Of a stretch of 64,000 nucleotides of DNA, positions 26,180-34,487 are shown one piece after another; the stretch's first letter is position 1; each line of letters starts with the position of its first letter. Origin of the DNA: Celerinatantimonas yamalensis (GTDB taxonomy: Bacteria > Pseudomonadota > Gammaproteobacteria > Enterobacterales > Celerinatantimonadaceae); contig NZ_JBEQCT010000003.1 in assembly GCF_046054155.1 (NCBI RefSeq), forward strand, positions 248,001 to 312,000, in the 5' to 3' direction. The position numbers and the translations under genes were made by a program. The notes below the pieces were generated by a model, which saw only the letters and a list, made by a program, of their open reading frames with translations, was not told the origin of the DNA and did not search any database.

Positions 26180-27922
26180 TTACAAATCTGGATGTAAATT
26201 TCTTATCGAGACAAATTCATCGATATTGTCTAGAAATAACGTCACTAAAGTAGGGTCAAATTGTGTGCCTTTATTTTTTTGAAAATACTCTATGACTTTG
26301 TCGAGAGGCCAAGCTTCTTTATAACAGCGCTTACTTTTCAAGGCATCGAACACATCAGTAACGGTGGTAATGCGAGCATAAATGTGGATATTTTCACCCA
26401 TTTTTTTATATGGATAACCTTGCCCATTCCAATATTCATGATGTTCTAGAGCGACAATGCCGGCTAAGGCGATCATGTCGCCATCATCGTTATGGAGTAA
26501 CTGGTGGCCTATTTGTGTATGGGTTTCCATTAATTCTCTTTCGGCATCAGTCAGTCGCCCAGGTTTATTTAAAATGGCTTCTGGAATACCGATTTTCCCT
26601 ACATCATGCATCGGACTGATAATTTCTAGAACTTCACACTCTCTGGCGGATAGTCCAGCTAGTTTTCCCAAATAGGCCGAAAGTTGAGCGACTCGCTTCA
26701 CATGGTTTCCGGTTTCGCCTGAGCGGGTTTCAATCGAGTTACCCAGTACATGGATGAGTTTCTTTTGGATCTGTAGGGTTTGACTTTGTAAGCTAACAAT
26801 TTTCTTGTCTTTCTCACTCATTTCTTGTTTTCGTTTTAACCGATAAAATTGGAAAACAATGATGATGATAAGCATAGAAATGATACTACCAAAGATGGAC
26901 AACAGCAGATAATGGTTCGCCAAGAATGAGACGGGTTGACCCATTATTACGGCGTTTGCTGGTAACAACGATTCATCAATATGGTATTTTTTTAAGCTAT
27001 GGTATTGAAAAACAGGTTCGCGAAAGGGTTTTACTTCAAGATTAATTTGCACAGGGTCAGAGAGTTGGCGGCCTAAAAGATCGACCATCTGTACGCCTTG
27101 TCGATAAGAGCCATTAACATAGCCACCCAGCACATCGCCTTTTAGATAAAAATTCCAAAGTACAACTATGGGGGCTTTGCTTACTGTCGATAGATCAATC
27201 GCAGTTTTGCTATAGCCATAATAGATATTCTGGTTCACCTCAGTATTAAAGTGGGTTAATAACACGGCGTCATCGGAAGATATATGGGCTAAGATCTGGC
27301 GGGTTTGTTGAAGGGTTTTATGCCTAATTTCTACCAGTTTTATGTTGGGGTAGTTTTTCATGGCGGCTAAGATCTGGGGTCTTAATAGTTCCGAGGAAAT
27401 TCCAGTATCCGAAAGGTAATAAAGTTGTTTTAAGTGCGGCCTTATTTTTTTTATTAGATCTAAATTTTCTTTGATGCTATCAATCTCAAAAAGGATGATC
27501 CCTTTGTTGGTTATAGGTCTTAGCGTCGCATTTAAATCACTGATACCTGCGGCAACTGTGGGGAGATTTTGTAAATTGGGCATATCTAAGCGCTTGAAAA
27601 AGCGTAGCGCATTATCATCGGTGAGAAGAACGCCATCGAAGTGGTAATTTCGGTACTTTATTGCCAGATATTCTTTGAGTTTTTGATAATACTCTGGCGT
27701 GTTGTATAGGCGTTTACTGTCAATATACTCGATTGACAACTTAATGGGGTGTGACGCTGAGTCGGTAGCGTCTCTGATACCTTTTTGAAATTCTCGGGTC
27801 CATTCATAATCTGGGTCATATGAATGCAATACTAAAACGTTTTGCTGCCCATCTGCGGCACAGCAGATTTGGCTGGTTAGAGCGATGAAAAATAGTAAGT
27901 AGTAGCGCAGAAGTCCTTTCAC
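26180..27922 (-). CDS. HD-GYP phosphodiesterase with periplasmic ABC-binding-protein-like sensor
   Basis: A predicted c-di-GMP phosphodiesterase of 580 residues. Order: signal/membrane segment (about 5-22), periplasmic substrate-binding-like domain (28-310; VLVLHSYDPDYEWT is typical of ABC-type sensor domains), one membrane helix (about 336-359), a short coiled coil, and an HD-GYP domain (390-580). Catalytic motifs are intact: HD at 439-440, GKIGIPEAIL, and HHEYWNGQGYP at 494-504 holding the GYP. It should bind a ligand outside and lower c-di-GMP inside. A membrane-bound diguanylate cyclase is encoded at 34.5-36.3 kb. Monocistronic. Confidence 0.92.
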   Translation of the reverse strand: MKGLLRYYLLFFIALTSQICCAADGQQNVLVLHSYDPDYEWTREFQKGIRDATDSASHPIKLSIEYIDSKRLYNTPEYYQKLKEYLAIKYRNYHFDGVLLTDDNALRFFKRLDMPNLQNLPTVAAGISDLNATLRPITNKGIILFEIDSIKENLDLIKKIRPHLKQLYYLSDTGISSELLRPQILAAMKNYPNIKLVEIRHKTLQQTRQILAHISSDDAVLLTHFNTEVNQNIYYGYSKTAIDLSTVSKAPIVVLWNFYLKGDVLGGYVNGSYRQGVQMVDLLGRQLSDPVQINLEVKPFREPVFQYHSLKKYHIDESLLPANAVIMGQPVSFLANHYLLLSIFGSIISMLIIIIVFQFYRLKRKQEMSEKDKKIVSLQSQTLQIQKKLIHVLGNSIETRSGETGNHVKRVAQLSAYLGKLAGLSARECEVLEIISPMHDVGKIGIPEAILNKPGRLTDAERELMETHTQIGHQLLHNDDGDMIALAGIVALEHHEYWNGQGYPYKKMGENIHIYARITTVTDVFDALKSKRCYKEAWPLDKVIEYFQKNKGTQFDPTLVTLFLDNIDEFVSIRNLHPDL

Positions 27923-28746
27923 TTAACTTTTCCTTATTGCCTCATGCTTCAAATGAAAGACGCAATAACTCCTTATACAAGATCGATATTCGTTACACTT
28001 TACTTTCCTAACGCTCGAACGTCATCAAAATAAGGAGGTTAACCGTTCACAAACATCGCTGACAAAGCTACTTTATAATGTCACTCGAATAAGTGTCCTG
28101 AGTTCTCTTTGAATATGATTGAAAGTCGACAAAAGATCAACTCTCTGTTGGTTAGGACAACCGCATGGATGCCTAAATTTCAATCGCGTCGTTAAAAACT
28201 GCCGATAATACACTCACTAACACGAATGCATAGATAAGTACTTTAGTGTTCCAATACTGCTTATTGTTCGTCAACTCCGAGCTTACCATGCTTCATCCCA
28301 TATGATACAAACAAGAAAATGCTCGTCCCATGAACAGATGTCTTTGTTCATCCTGATATTCGGCCTTCAGTACAGATTGTAAGCCACTGTTTTCGTAGCG
28401 CAGCAGGCGCTTAGGCAACGTTTGGAACTTAAGGCTTACTGATGCTCTTTCGAGCGAACTCATCCAGACCTTTCTTTCGAAAGGACGTTGCCATCTAACG
28501 CCTTGTCGCGAGTATTCACATTATCTAGATTCGATATGACCTTAGCTTTTAAATATCATCTTTGCAGTCGCGCTCGCTTGCTGGCCGCTGATGTTATTAT
28601 TTGTCCAAGAGCGTATTGCGAAATATGTCATCACGCACTATGCTCGATAATGATTGTATATCCATGATTCAGACAGTGTGCTGAGTCTGTTGGGTTTTGT
28701 CTGTTTTTGGCAAAGCGTTTATTTCTTATAATGAGATCCAGCACAA
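27923..28746. other. Long, mostly non-coding gap
   Basis: About 820 bp between the HD-GYP gene and the HigA-like gene. It should carry the HD-GYP promoter and a promoter for the antitoxin (TATAAT at 28727-28732, only 14 nt before the ATG). No HigB toxin frame can be reconstructed upstream of the antitoxin. One small minus-strand frame is listed separately. Confidence 0.45.
28293..28463 (-). CDS. Possible 56-residue ORF, unrecognised
   Basis: ATG at 28463 lies 5 nt behind GAAAGG. The frame encodes a basic, Leu/Arg-rich peptide (MSSLERASVSLKF, then PKRLLRY and AEYQDEQRHLFMG) and stays open upstream for a few more codons. I recognise no family. It could be the tail of a decayed gene rather than a functional one. 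Confidence 0.2.
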   Translation of the reverse strand: MSSLERASVSLKFQTLPKRLLRYENSGLQSVLKAEYQDEQRHLFMGRAFSCLYHMG

Positions 28747-29040
28747 ATGACAATGAGCAATCCACCTCATCCTGGAGAGTTTATCGAGTCGGTGTATATG
28801 ACTCCCCATAATATTAGCTGCCGAATGTTAGCTACTCATTTGGGTGTGTCGCCATCAACATTGAACCGAGTGATCAATGGCAAAAGTGGTATTTCTCCAA
28901 GAATGGCGTTACGACTATCCAAAACGTTAGGTCGCAGCCCTGAAAGTTGGATGACAATACAAGATAATTATGACCTTTGGTGTGCCAAACAAGCTTTGAA
29001 TTTAAATCACGTGCAACCCATTGCATTAGACTTAGTATAA
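28747..29040 (+). CDS. HigA-family antitoxin / XRE-type regulator, without toxin
   Basis: A 97-residue helix-turn-helix protein of the HigA (VapI-like) addiction-module group. It opens with the family signature NPPHPGEFI, has the HTH LATHLGVSPSTLNRVINGKSG (about residues 29-48) and ends with the typical SPESWMTIQDNYDLW. HigA normally follows and neutralises a HigB mRNA-interferase. No HigB is visible upstream or downstream, so this is a solitary antitoxin or a regulator. The -10 box is so close to the ATG that the mRNA would have almost no leader, and the ribosome site is weak. Confidence 0.87.
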   Translation: MTMSNPPHPGEFIESVYMTPHNISCRMLATHLGVSPSTLNRVINGKSGISPRMALRLSKTLGRSPESWMTIQDNYDLWCAKQALNLNHVQPIALDLV

Positions 29041-29780
29041 TGAAAGTGGTCCATAAAAAGAGCGTAGCGACCATCAATTAAGCATTCTGCCTAGGCCTGT
29101 TTGTATCTGTGTGCCATGAACTAAGGGTTAAAAAAAGGTGCGAACAATTCGTCCTTTCATCAATCAATGAAGTGTTTTACATCAGTCGTCCATGACCTGA
29201 TTTTCTCAAACTTCAGATTTTAAGTGAGTTGGATGAGGTAGCTTTCCCAGATTCCACGTTCGTTACATCCGAGGGACGGCTGGTTTCATTTCAACCTAAA
29301 ACGCCTAATGTAGCCCGACAGTAGCGCAGCGAGTGCCGTGGAATGTAGGCCGTTCATCCGCAATGGCACAGATTTCCAGAGATTTTATGAGGTGGTGGAT
29401 CTCCCCGATTTCACGTTTGCTACGGCTGGTTTCAATTTCAACCTAAAGCACCTGATGTCGCTCGGCAGCAGCACAGCGGATGCCGGGAATGGTTTCATTT
29501 AAATCTAAGATTTTAGGTGGGAGTTTAACGTATTGTTTTATAGCTATTTTTTAAAAGAGCGAAATCAAAATCTCCTATCAAAGGGGAATTGAGTATTTTG
29601 GCGCTCGAATGTGGATTGTTCCTTATCCGACGTCCAAGTCAATATATCGGTCTGTAAGTATACTATCGGATAGTGGCATGAATACCGATCAATGAACAAG
29701 CCTTTGATCGGGGTACTAGTGCAAATGAGAAGCTGTGGTAAAATCCCCTCACGATTAATGTTTGTTTAGAGTTAGAATCA
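29041..29780. other. Gap carrying dispersed repeats before the YebC-like gene
   Basis: About 740 bp without a gene. It contains two degenerate copies of a dispersed repeat (listed separately) and, at 29685-29711, a perfect inverted repeat CCGATCAA / TTGATCGG with an 11-nt loop, 70 bp upstream of the YebC-like start, which could be a protein-binding site or attenuator-like hairpin. Confidence 0.5.
29155..29495. repeat. Two degenerate copies of a dispersed REP-like element
   Basis: Left part: CATCAGTCGTCCATGACCTGA (29171-29191), close to the CATCGGTCATCCATGACCTCA of the tandem block at 22.9 kb. Then GGCTGGTTTCATTTCAACCTAAAACGCCTAATGTAGCCCG-like sequence and GTAGCGCAGCGAGTGCCG near 29278-29340, and a second, weaker copy near 29384-29492 (GGCTGGTTTCAATTTCAACC, then GCACAGCGGATGCCGGG). 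The order CCTAA, GCCTg, TGTAGCCCGg, tAGCGcAGCG, TGCCGGG equals tandem units 1 and 2. Non-coding. Confidence 0.75.
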
Positions 29781-30509
29781 ATGGGAAGAGCCTACGAAGT
29801 CCGTAAAATGTCGATGGCTAAAACTGCGGGCGCTAAAACAAAAGTATATTCAAAATATGGCAAAGAGATCTATGTGAGCGCTAAAAAAGGCGGCGCTGAT
29901 CCAGATACTAATTTGTCATTGCGGCGGTTGCTGGAAAAAGCTAAAAAAGATCAGGTGCCATCGCATGTGCTTGATCGCGCAATAGAGCGAGCCACTGGTG
30001 GTGCGACTGAAGATTATGAAGCAACCCGATATGAAGGCTTCGGTCCTGGTGGTTGCATGGTTATCGTCGATTGTTTGACCGATAACAATAGCCGAACTTT
30101 CGCAGCTGTTCGCCAAGCTTTTATCAAAAACGATGCGAAAATTGGTAGTCCAGGTGCAGTTGGGCATATGTTTGAGCATCAGGCGATTTTTGGTTTTGCC
30201 CATGATGATGAAGATGTCATTTTAGAACTTTTGATGGAAGCTGATGTTGATGTCAGTGAGATTGAAAGTGATGAGGGGATGATCACAGTATTTGCCCCTT
30301 ATACTGAATATGACAAAGCGCGTAGTGCATTGTTAGCCGCGATGCCTGATGTGAACTTTGATGTTGAAGAGATCTCATTTGTGCCGCAAACCAGCACTGA
30401 ACTTGGTGGTGATGATGTCGCTACATTCCAGCGTTTCTTAGATGTGTTGAATGATGATGATGACGTTCAAAACGTTTATCACAATGCGATATTGCCTGAT
30501 GAAGGTTAG
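29781..30509 (+). CDS. YebC/PmpR-family protein of the YeeN branch
   Basis: A 242-residue YebC-family protein, described as a DNA-binding regulator or a translation factor that relieves ribosome stalling at polyproline-type sequences. It opens MGRAYEVRKMSMAKTAGAKTKVYSKYGKEIYVSAKKGG (split here as a description; key core SKYGKEIYVSAKKG), followed by VPSHVLDRAIERATGG, YEGFGPGGCMVIVDCLTDN and a C-terminal DDDDVQNVYHNA. The sequence is closer to the E. coli YeeN branch than to RuvC-linked YebC. Monocistronic. Function in this branch is poorly known. Confidence 0.9.
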   Translation: MGRAYEVRKMSMAKTAGAKTKVYSKYGKEIYVSAKKGGADPDTNLSLRRLLEKAKKDQVPSHVLDRAIERATGGATEDYEATRYEGFGPGGCMVIVDCLTDNNSRTFAAVRQAFIKNDAKIGSPGAVGHMFEHQAIFGFAHDDEDVILELLMEADVDVSEIESDEGMITVFAPYTEYDKARSALLAAMPDVNFDVEEISFVPQTSTELGGDDVATFQRFLDVLNDDDDVQNVYHNAILPDEG

Positions 30510-30516
30510 CTCTGCG

Positions 30517-30534
30517 AGGCGCCGATTGGCGCCT
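30517..30534. terminator. Hairpin between converging yebC-like gene and glgC
   Basis: Stem AGGCGCC / GGCGCCT with a GATT loop, 8 bp after the stop codon, with a T-run starting 10 nt later. It lies between converging genes and is probably bidirectional. Confidence 0.6.
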
Positions 30535-30560
30535 TATCATGTGCTTTTTTAGTCAGGTGA

Positions 30561-31778
30561 TTAAAATTGGTATCCTTTGGGGACCACAACAATGCCATTG
30601 TCAGAGAGGGTAAAACGCTGTTGGTCAAGGTGCCGGTTTAGGCCAATCTCTGTATTGGGCGGTAGTTTGACGCCTTTATCGATAATGCAATGGTGTAGTT
30701 GGCAACGCGGACCGACTTCGACATCATCAAATAAAATACTACTTTCGACCACAGCTTCATCAAGGACATGGACGTTTTGAAAGAGAATGGAGTTTTGTAC
30801 ACACCCGCCTGAAACAATGGTCCCGCCACTGACAATTGAGTTAATAGCAATTCCCTCTGTTCCTGAAGCCCCTGAAACCATTTTAGCGGGCGCGACTTGT
30901 TTTTGGTAACTGCGAATAGACCAGTCTTGTTGATACAAGTTAATCGGCGGCATGGGTTGGAGCAGATCCATATTAGCTTGATAATAGGAATCTAACGTGC
31001 CGACATCGCGCCAGTATTGGTCGCGACTCACGCGGCCACTTGCCCCGCCAAATAAGTAGGCGAAAACCTTAGCGGACGGGATCAATTGTGGAATGATATC
31101 ACCACCAAAATCATGTCCTGTGTCAGTCATATTATGGTTTTCACTCAAGCCTTGTCCCAGATAATCCACTGAGAAAATATAGACTCCCATTGAGGCGAGT
31201 GCGCGACCGGGTTGTTCGGGGAGTGTTTGCGGATGGGTCGGTTTTTCTTCAAAGCCAGTGACTTGCAGTTCGTTGTCAATGCTGACAATGCCAAATTGAT
31301 CAGATTGTCGGGCATCAATTTCCATGCAAGCTATAGTGAGCCCCGCGCCCTTTTCAATATGTTGGCGGAGCATGGGTTCATAGTCCATTCGGTAAATATG
31401 GTCACCCGAAAGTACCACCACGTATTTCGCTTGACTACGCTCGATCAGATGTAAATTTTGATACACCGCATTGGCCGTCCCTTGATAGCCACCGATCTCT
31501 TGAGTCATTTGTGGCGGAATCGCAGTGATAAATTCGCCTAATTCTGGATTGAATATTGACCATCCATCACGCAGATGCTTATGCAATGAATGGGATTGGT
31601 ATTGGGTCAGTACGAGTATTTGCCGAAGACCTGAATGTAAGCAGTTGGCGAGGGTAAAATCGATAATTCGATATTTGCCTCCAAAGGGAACAGCTGGCTT
31701 AGCGCGATCGATGGTTAGAGGATGTAGTCGAGAGCCTTTGCCTCCGGCTAAAATCACCGTGATTGCTTGCTCTAACAT
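30561..31778 (-). CDS. glgC: Glucose-1-phosphate adenylyltransferase
   Basis: Makes ADP-glucose, usually for glycogen. The 405-residue protein has the nucleotidyltransferase signature AGGKGSRLHPLT (residues 11-22), KPAVPFGGKYRIIDF, the GGYQGTANAVYQN loop, SGDHIYRMDY (metal Asp) and a C-terminal left-handed beta-helix. No glgA, glgB, glgX or glgP lies nearby, so it is separated from the rest of glycogen metabolism. ADP-glucose could also feed the glucosylglycerate enzyme at 54 kb; that is speculation. Confidence 0.94.
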   Translation of the reverse strand: MLEQAITVILAGGKGSRLHPLTIDRAKPAVPFGGKYRIIDFTLANCLHSGLRQILVLTQYQSHSLHKHLRDGWSIFNPELGEFITAIPPQMTQEIGGYQGTANAVYQNLHLIERSQAKYVVVLSGDHIYRMDYEPMLRQHIEKGAGLTIACMEIDARQSDQFGIVSIDNELQVTGFEEKPTHPQTLPEQPGRALASMGVYIFSVDYLGQGLSENHNMTDTGHDFGGDIIPQLIPSAKVFAYLFGGASGRVSRDQYWRDVGTLDSYYQANMDLLQPMPPINLYQQDWSIRSYQKQVAPAKMVSGASGTEGIAINSIVSGGTIVSGGCVQNSILFQNVHVLDEAVVESSILFDDVEVGPRCQLHHCIIDKGVKLPPNTEIGLNRHLDQQRFTLSDNGIVVVPKGYQF

Positions 31779-31991
31779 AGTTTAACTCCTTATGGCATTT
31801 AGATCGGCGAATATATTGGTAAGGATTGCGAACTGATCATACTGACCTTGACATTCTAGTGGATACTACAAATTGTATGCCAATAATCGCTATTGATTTA
31901 TCCAGTCTGTGGTTTTTTCATAAAACTGCGTGAAGAGGATATTATCAATTACAGATTTGTCGATTTTATCTAAGAAAGGCTGTGTATCGAG

Positions 31992-32017
31992 CAGGCTTAC
32001 CTAGTCAGGCAAGCCTG
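31992..32017 (-). terminator. Possible terminator after trhP
   Basis: Stem CAGGCTT / AAGCCTG with a 12-nt loop, 13 bp beyond the stop of the minus-strand gene. No good T-run. Confidence 0.45.
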
Positions 32018-32029
32018 GGTTTATGTTGA

Positions 32030-33373
32030 TTAAGCGCTTTTTTGGTGCGGATTGCGGGTATCGGTGCCCTGTTTTAAGTTGCGCATAATGAGTGCATGCT
32101 CAAGAGCAATATTGTCAGGTACTGGCAGATAAACTGTATGACCACTGCCAAGTGCCGCTTCAAGTGCTTCGCCTTTAGCGTTTTCGAGTTGCTCAAGGGT
32201 GAAGGTGATATTTCCTTGCGGGGTCATCAGTTCCAGTGAATCACCGAGTAAAAATTTATTTTTAACGGCAACTTCAGCCAGACCATTACTGGCGCGGCCG
32301 GTGATTTCGCCGACAAATTGCTGGCTGTCACTGACTGAGTAACCATACTCATAATTTTGGTGCTCATCGTGAGTATGACGACGCAAAAAACCTTCGGTAT
32401 AACCGCGATGAGCAAGACCTTCTAAAGTCGATAGTAGACTTGGATCAAATGGACGGCCTGCCGCCGCATCATCAATCGCTTTGCGATAAACTTGAGCAGT
32501 GCGTGCACAATAATAGAACGATTTGGTACGTCCTTCGATTTTCAGTGAATGCACACCTATTTTAGTTAAGCGTTCAACATGCTGGACAGCGCGCAGATCT
32601 TTAGAATTCATGATATATGTCCCATGCTCATCTTCAAAAGCGGGCATATACTCGTTGGGGCGGCCTTTTTCCTGTAACAGCACGACGTCGTCAATCGGTT
32701 GGCCAATACCAAGCGCTGGCTCAACGGCAACTACTTCGCCTGTTTCGTTTTCTTTGGCTTGGTGAACATTGTACTGCCAGCGGCAGGAATTGGTGCAAGT
32801 GCCCTGATTCGGATCGCGTTTGTTAATATAGCCGGACAGCAGACAACGGCCTGAGTAAGCCATACATAAGGCGCCGTGAACAAATACTTCAAGTTCGATA
32901 TCCGGCACGCGAAATCGGATCTCTTCAATCTCATCAAGTGATAGTTCGCGAGATAAAATGACGCGTTCAACCCCTTGTTGATGCCAAAATTTAACCGTTG
33001 CCCAGTTGATGGCATTGGCTTGTACTGATAGATGAATGGTCTGCTCTGGGAAGGCTTCTCGTACCATCATGATTAATCCTGGATCTGACATAATCAGAGC
33101 ATCCGGATTCATATCAATGACAGGTTTAATATCATCAATATAGGACTTTAATTTGCCATTATGGGGCGAGATGTTGGACACCACGTAGATTTTTTTGTCT
33201 TGCGCATGCGCTTCGTCGATGCCGATTTTAAGGTTTTCTAAATTAAATTCGTTATTGCGCACTCGCAATGAATAACGAGGTTGACCAGCATAAACTGCAT
33301 CAGCGCCATAGGCGAATGCATAGCGCATATTTTTGAGCGTCCCTGCGGGGGACAATAACTCAGGTGTAAACAT
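32030..33373 (-). CDS. trhP: tRNA 5-hydroxyuridine synthesis protein TrhP (YegQ, U32 family)
   Basis: Prephenate-dependent hydroxylation of U34 in tRNAs, giving the precursor of cmo5U and mcmo5U. The 447-residue U32 protein starts MFTPELLSPAGTLKNMRYAF and has the U32 Fe-S cysteine pattern (CMAYSGRCLLSGYINKRDPN, CTNSCRWQYNV). Length matches E. coli YegQ (453). It is a paralogue of the UbiU/UbiV genes at 16.5-18.4 kb, which lack its C-terminal beta-domain. Confidence 0.93.
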   Translation of the reverse strand: MFTPELLSPAGTLKNMRYAFAYGADAVYAGQPRYSLRVRNNEFNLENLKIGIDEAHAQDKKIYVVSNISPHNGKLKSYIDDIKPVIDMNPDALIMSDPGLIMMVREAFPEQTIHLSVQANAINWATVKFWHQQGVERVILSRELSLDEIEEIRFRVPDIELEVFVHGALCMAYSGRCLLSGYINKRDPNQGTCTNSCRWQYNVHQAKENETGEVVAVEPALGIGQPIDDVVLLQEKGRPNEYMPAFEDEHGTYIMNSKDLRAVQHVERLTKIGVHSLKIEGRTKSFYYCARTAQVYRKAIDDAAAGRPFDPSLLSTLEGLAHRGYTEGFLRRHTHDEHQNYEYGYSVSDSQQFVGEITGRASNGLAEVAVKNKFLLGDSLELMTPQGNITFTLEQLENAKGEALEAALGSGHTVYLPVPDNIALEHALIMRNLKQGTDTRNPHQKSA

Positions 33374-33505
33374 ATCTGACTCCTACCTAGAGAGTACCAA
33401 TTTGGTCGCGAATATTACCCGCTGTTGAGATATGTTGCAATTGTTAACAGCTCATCAAGTGGGAGGCGTGCGGTAGTGCACAGAGTACCACCGCAGTGAA
33501 CAGGG

Positions 33506-34417
33506 TTATTCGGTGACTTGCTCACCGCCCAATGCTTCGATAAGGGCTGGGATAAATTGGCGTAATTCTGCGCATAACAGCGTAAAGTCAGCGTCAAAGC
33601 GCGCCAGTGGATCATCACTGGTGATATCATCATTTTCTTCGAGTAATTCATCGGCAAATTTGAGGCGCTTGAGAGCGAGATCATCCCCTAGGACGAAGGA
33701 TAGGTTATCTGCATAATTTAGGGCTAGTTTAGTCACCATTTTGTCGGCGGCAAGATGGGCGGCAATTTCGTCGCTGAGTAAGTCTTGTTCTTTACAACGA
33801 ATAATCCCCCCATGTTCTAGCGCACTTCGCAGCTCGGCTTCATCGCCTAATTCAAACCCTTTAGGAAGATCGCCTTGGTTTAACCAGTCGGTCATGGTGA
33901 CATCAGCTGGGGTACTTAAGTTTAATGGGACAACGGGCAGTGACCCTAACGATTTGCGCAGTAGTCCTAATAGTTCTTCAGCTTTACGGCTACTGGCCGC
34001 ATCCACTGCGATAAAATTGCCATCAGGGCTGACCCAAGCGAAGGTAAATGCGTGACGAGTAAAGGCGCGGGGCAGCAGTTGTTGCACGATATCGTCTTTG
34101 AGCGCTTGTTTTTCCGCTTTTTTTAATGCCCGTTGTTGTTCGCTTTCTTGATGTTCAACTTTTTCTTGCAAAGCGTCACGAACAACCGTTGCTGGGAGAA
34201 TTTTTTCCTCTTTTTTTACACAGATCAACAGCTCGTTGTTCGCACTATGTGATAGGGTCTGCCCTTGCTTGCCCAATGGTGAAACCCAACCTAGTTGACT
34301 TAAATCTTGGCTACCACAAGGTTTAAAGGAAAAAGCTTGTAGAGCATTTTCAAGTTGCTCTTGAGTATGAGAGAAAGGCTTGGTGAGTCGATAGACCAAA
34401 AGGTTTTTAAACCACAT
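33506..34417 (-). CDS. rdgC: Recombination-associated protein RdgC
   Basis: Non-specific DNA-binding ring protein that limits RecA activity. The start is ATG 34417 (MWFKNLLVYRLTKPF), 7 nt behind AGGA, giving 303 residues, exactly the E. coli length; longer frames to 34471 are not needed. Conserved pieces: GWVSPLGKQGQ, LPRAFTRHAFTFAWVSPDG, and a C-terminal FDADFTLLCAELRQFIPALIEALGGE. Monocistronic between trhP and a GGDEF gene. Confidence 0.94.
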   Translation of the reverse strand: MWFKNLLVYRLTKPFSHTQEQLENALQAFSFKPCGSQDLSQLGWVSPLGKQGQTLSHSANNELLICVKKEEKILPATVVRDALQEKVEHQESEQQRALKKAEKQALKDDIVQQLLPRAFTRHAFTFAWVSPDGNFIAVDAASSRKAEELLGLLRKSLGSLPVVPLNLSTPADVTMTDWLNQGDLPKGFELGDEAELRSALEHGGIIRCKEQDLLSDEIAAHLAADKMVTKLALNYADNLSFVLGDDLALKRLKFADELLEENDDITSDDPLARFDADFTLLCAELRQFIPALIEALGGEQVTE

Positions 34418-34487
34418 GAAGGATCCTATGATGCGTTTAAACGAAAAAAGCATTCTACCAGAGCCATCCAATGCGGCGATAGCCTAT

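Noticed and set aside
31793..31815. About 20 bp similar to 35436-35458 (TGGCATTTAGATC.GCGAATA)
   Set aside because: One copy is upstream of glgC and the other inside the coding sequence of the diguanylate cyclase; no further similarity, so chance is likely.
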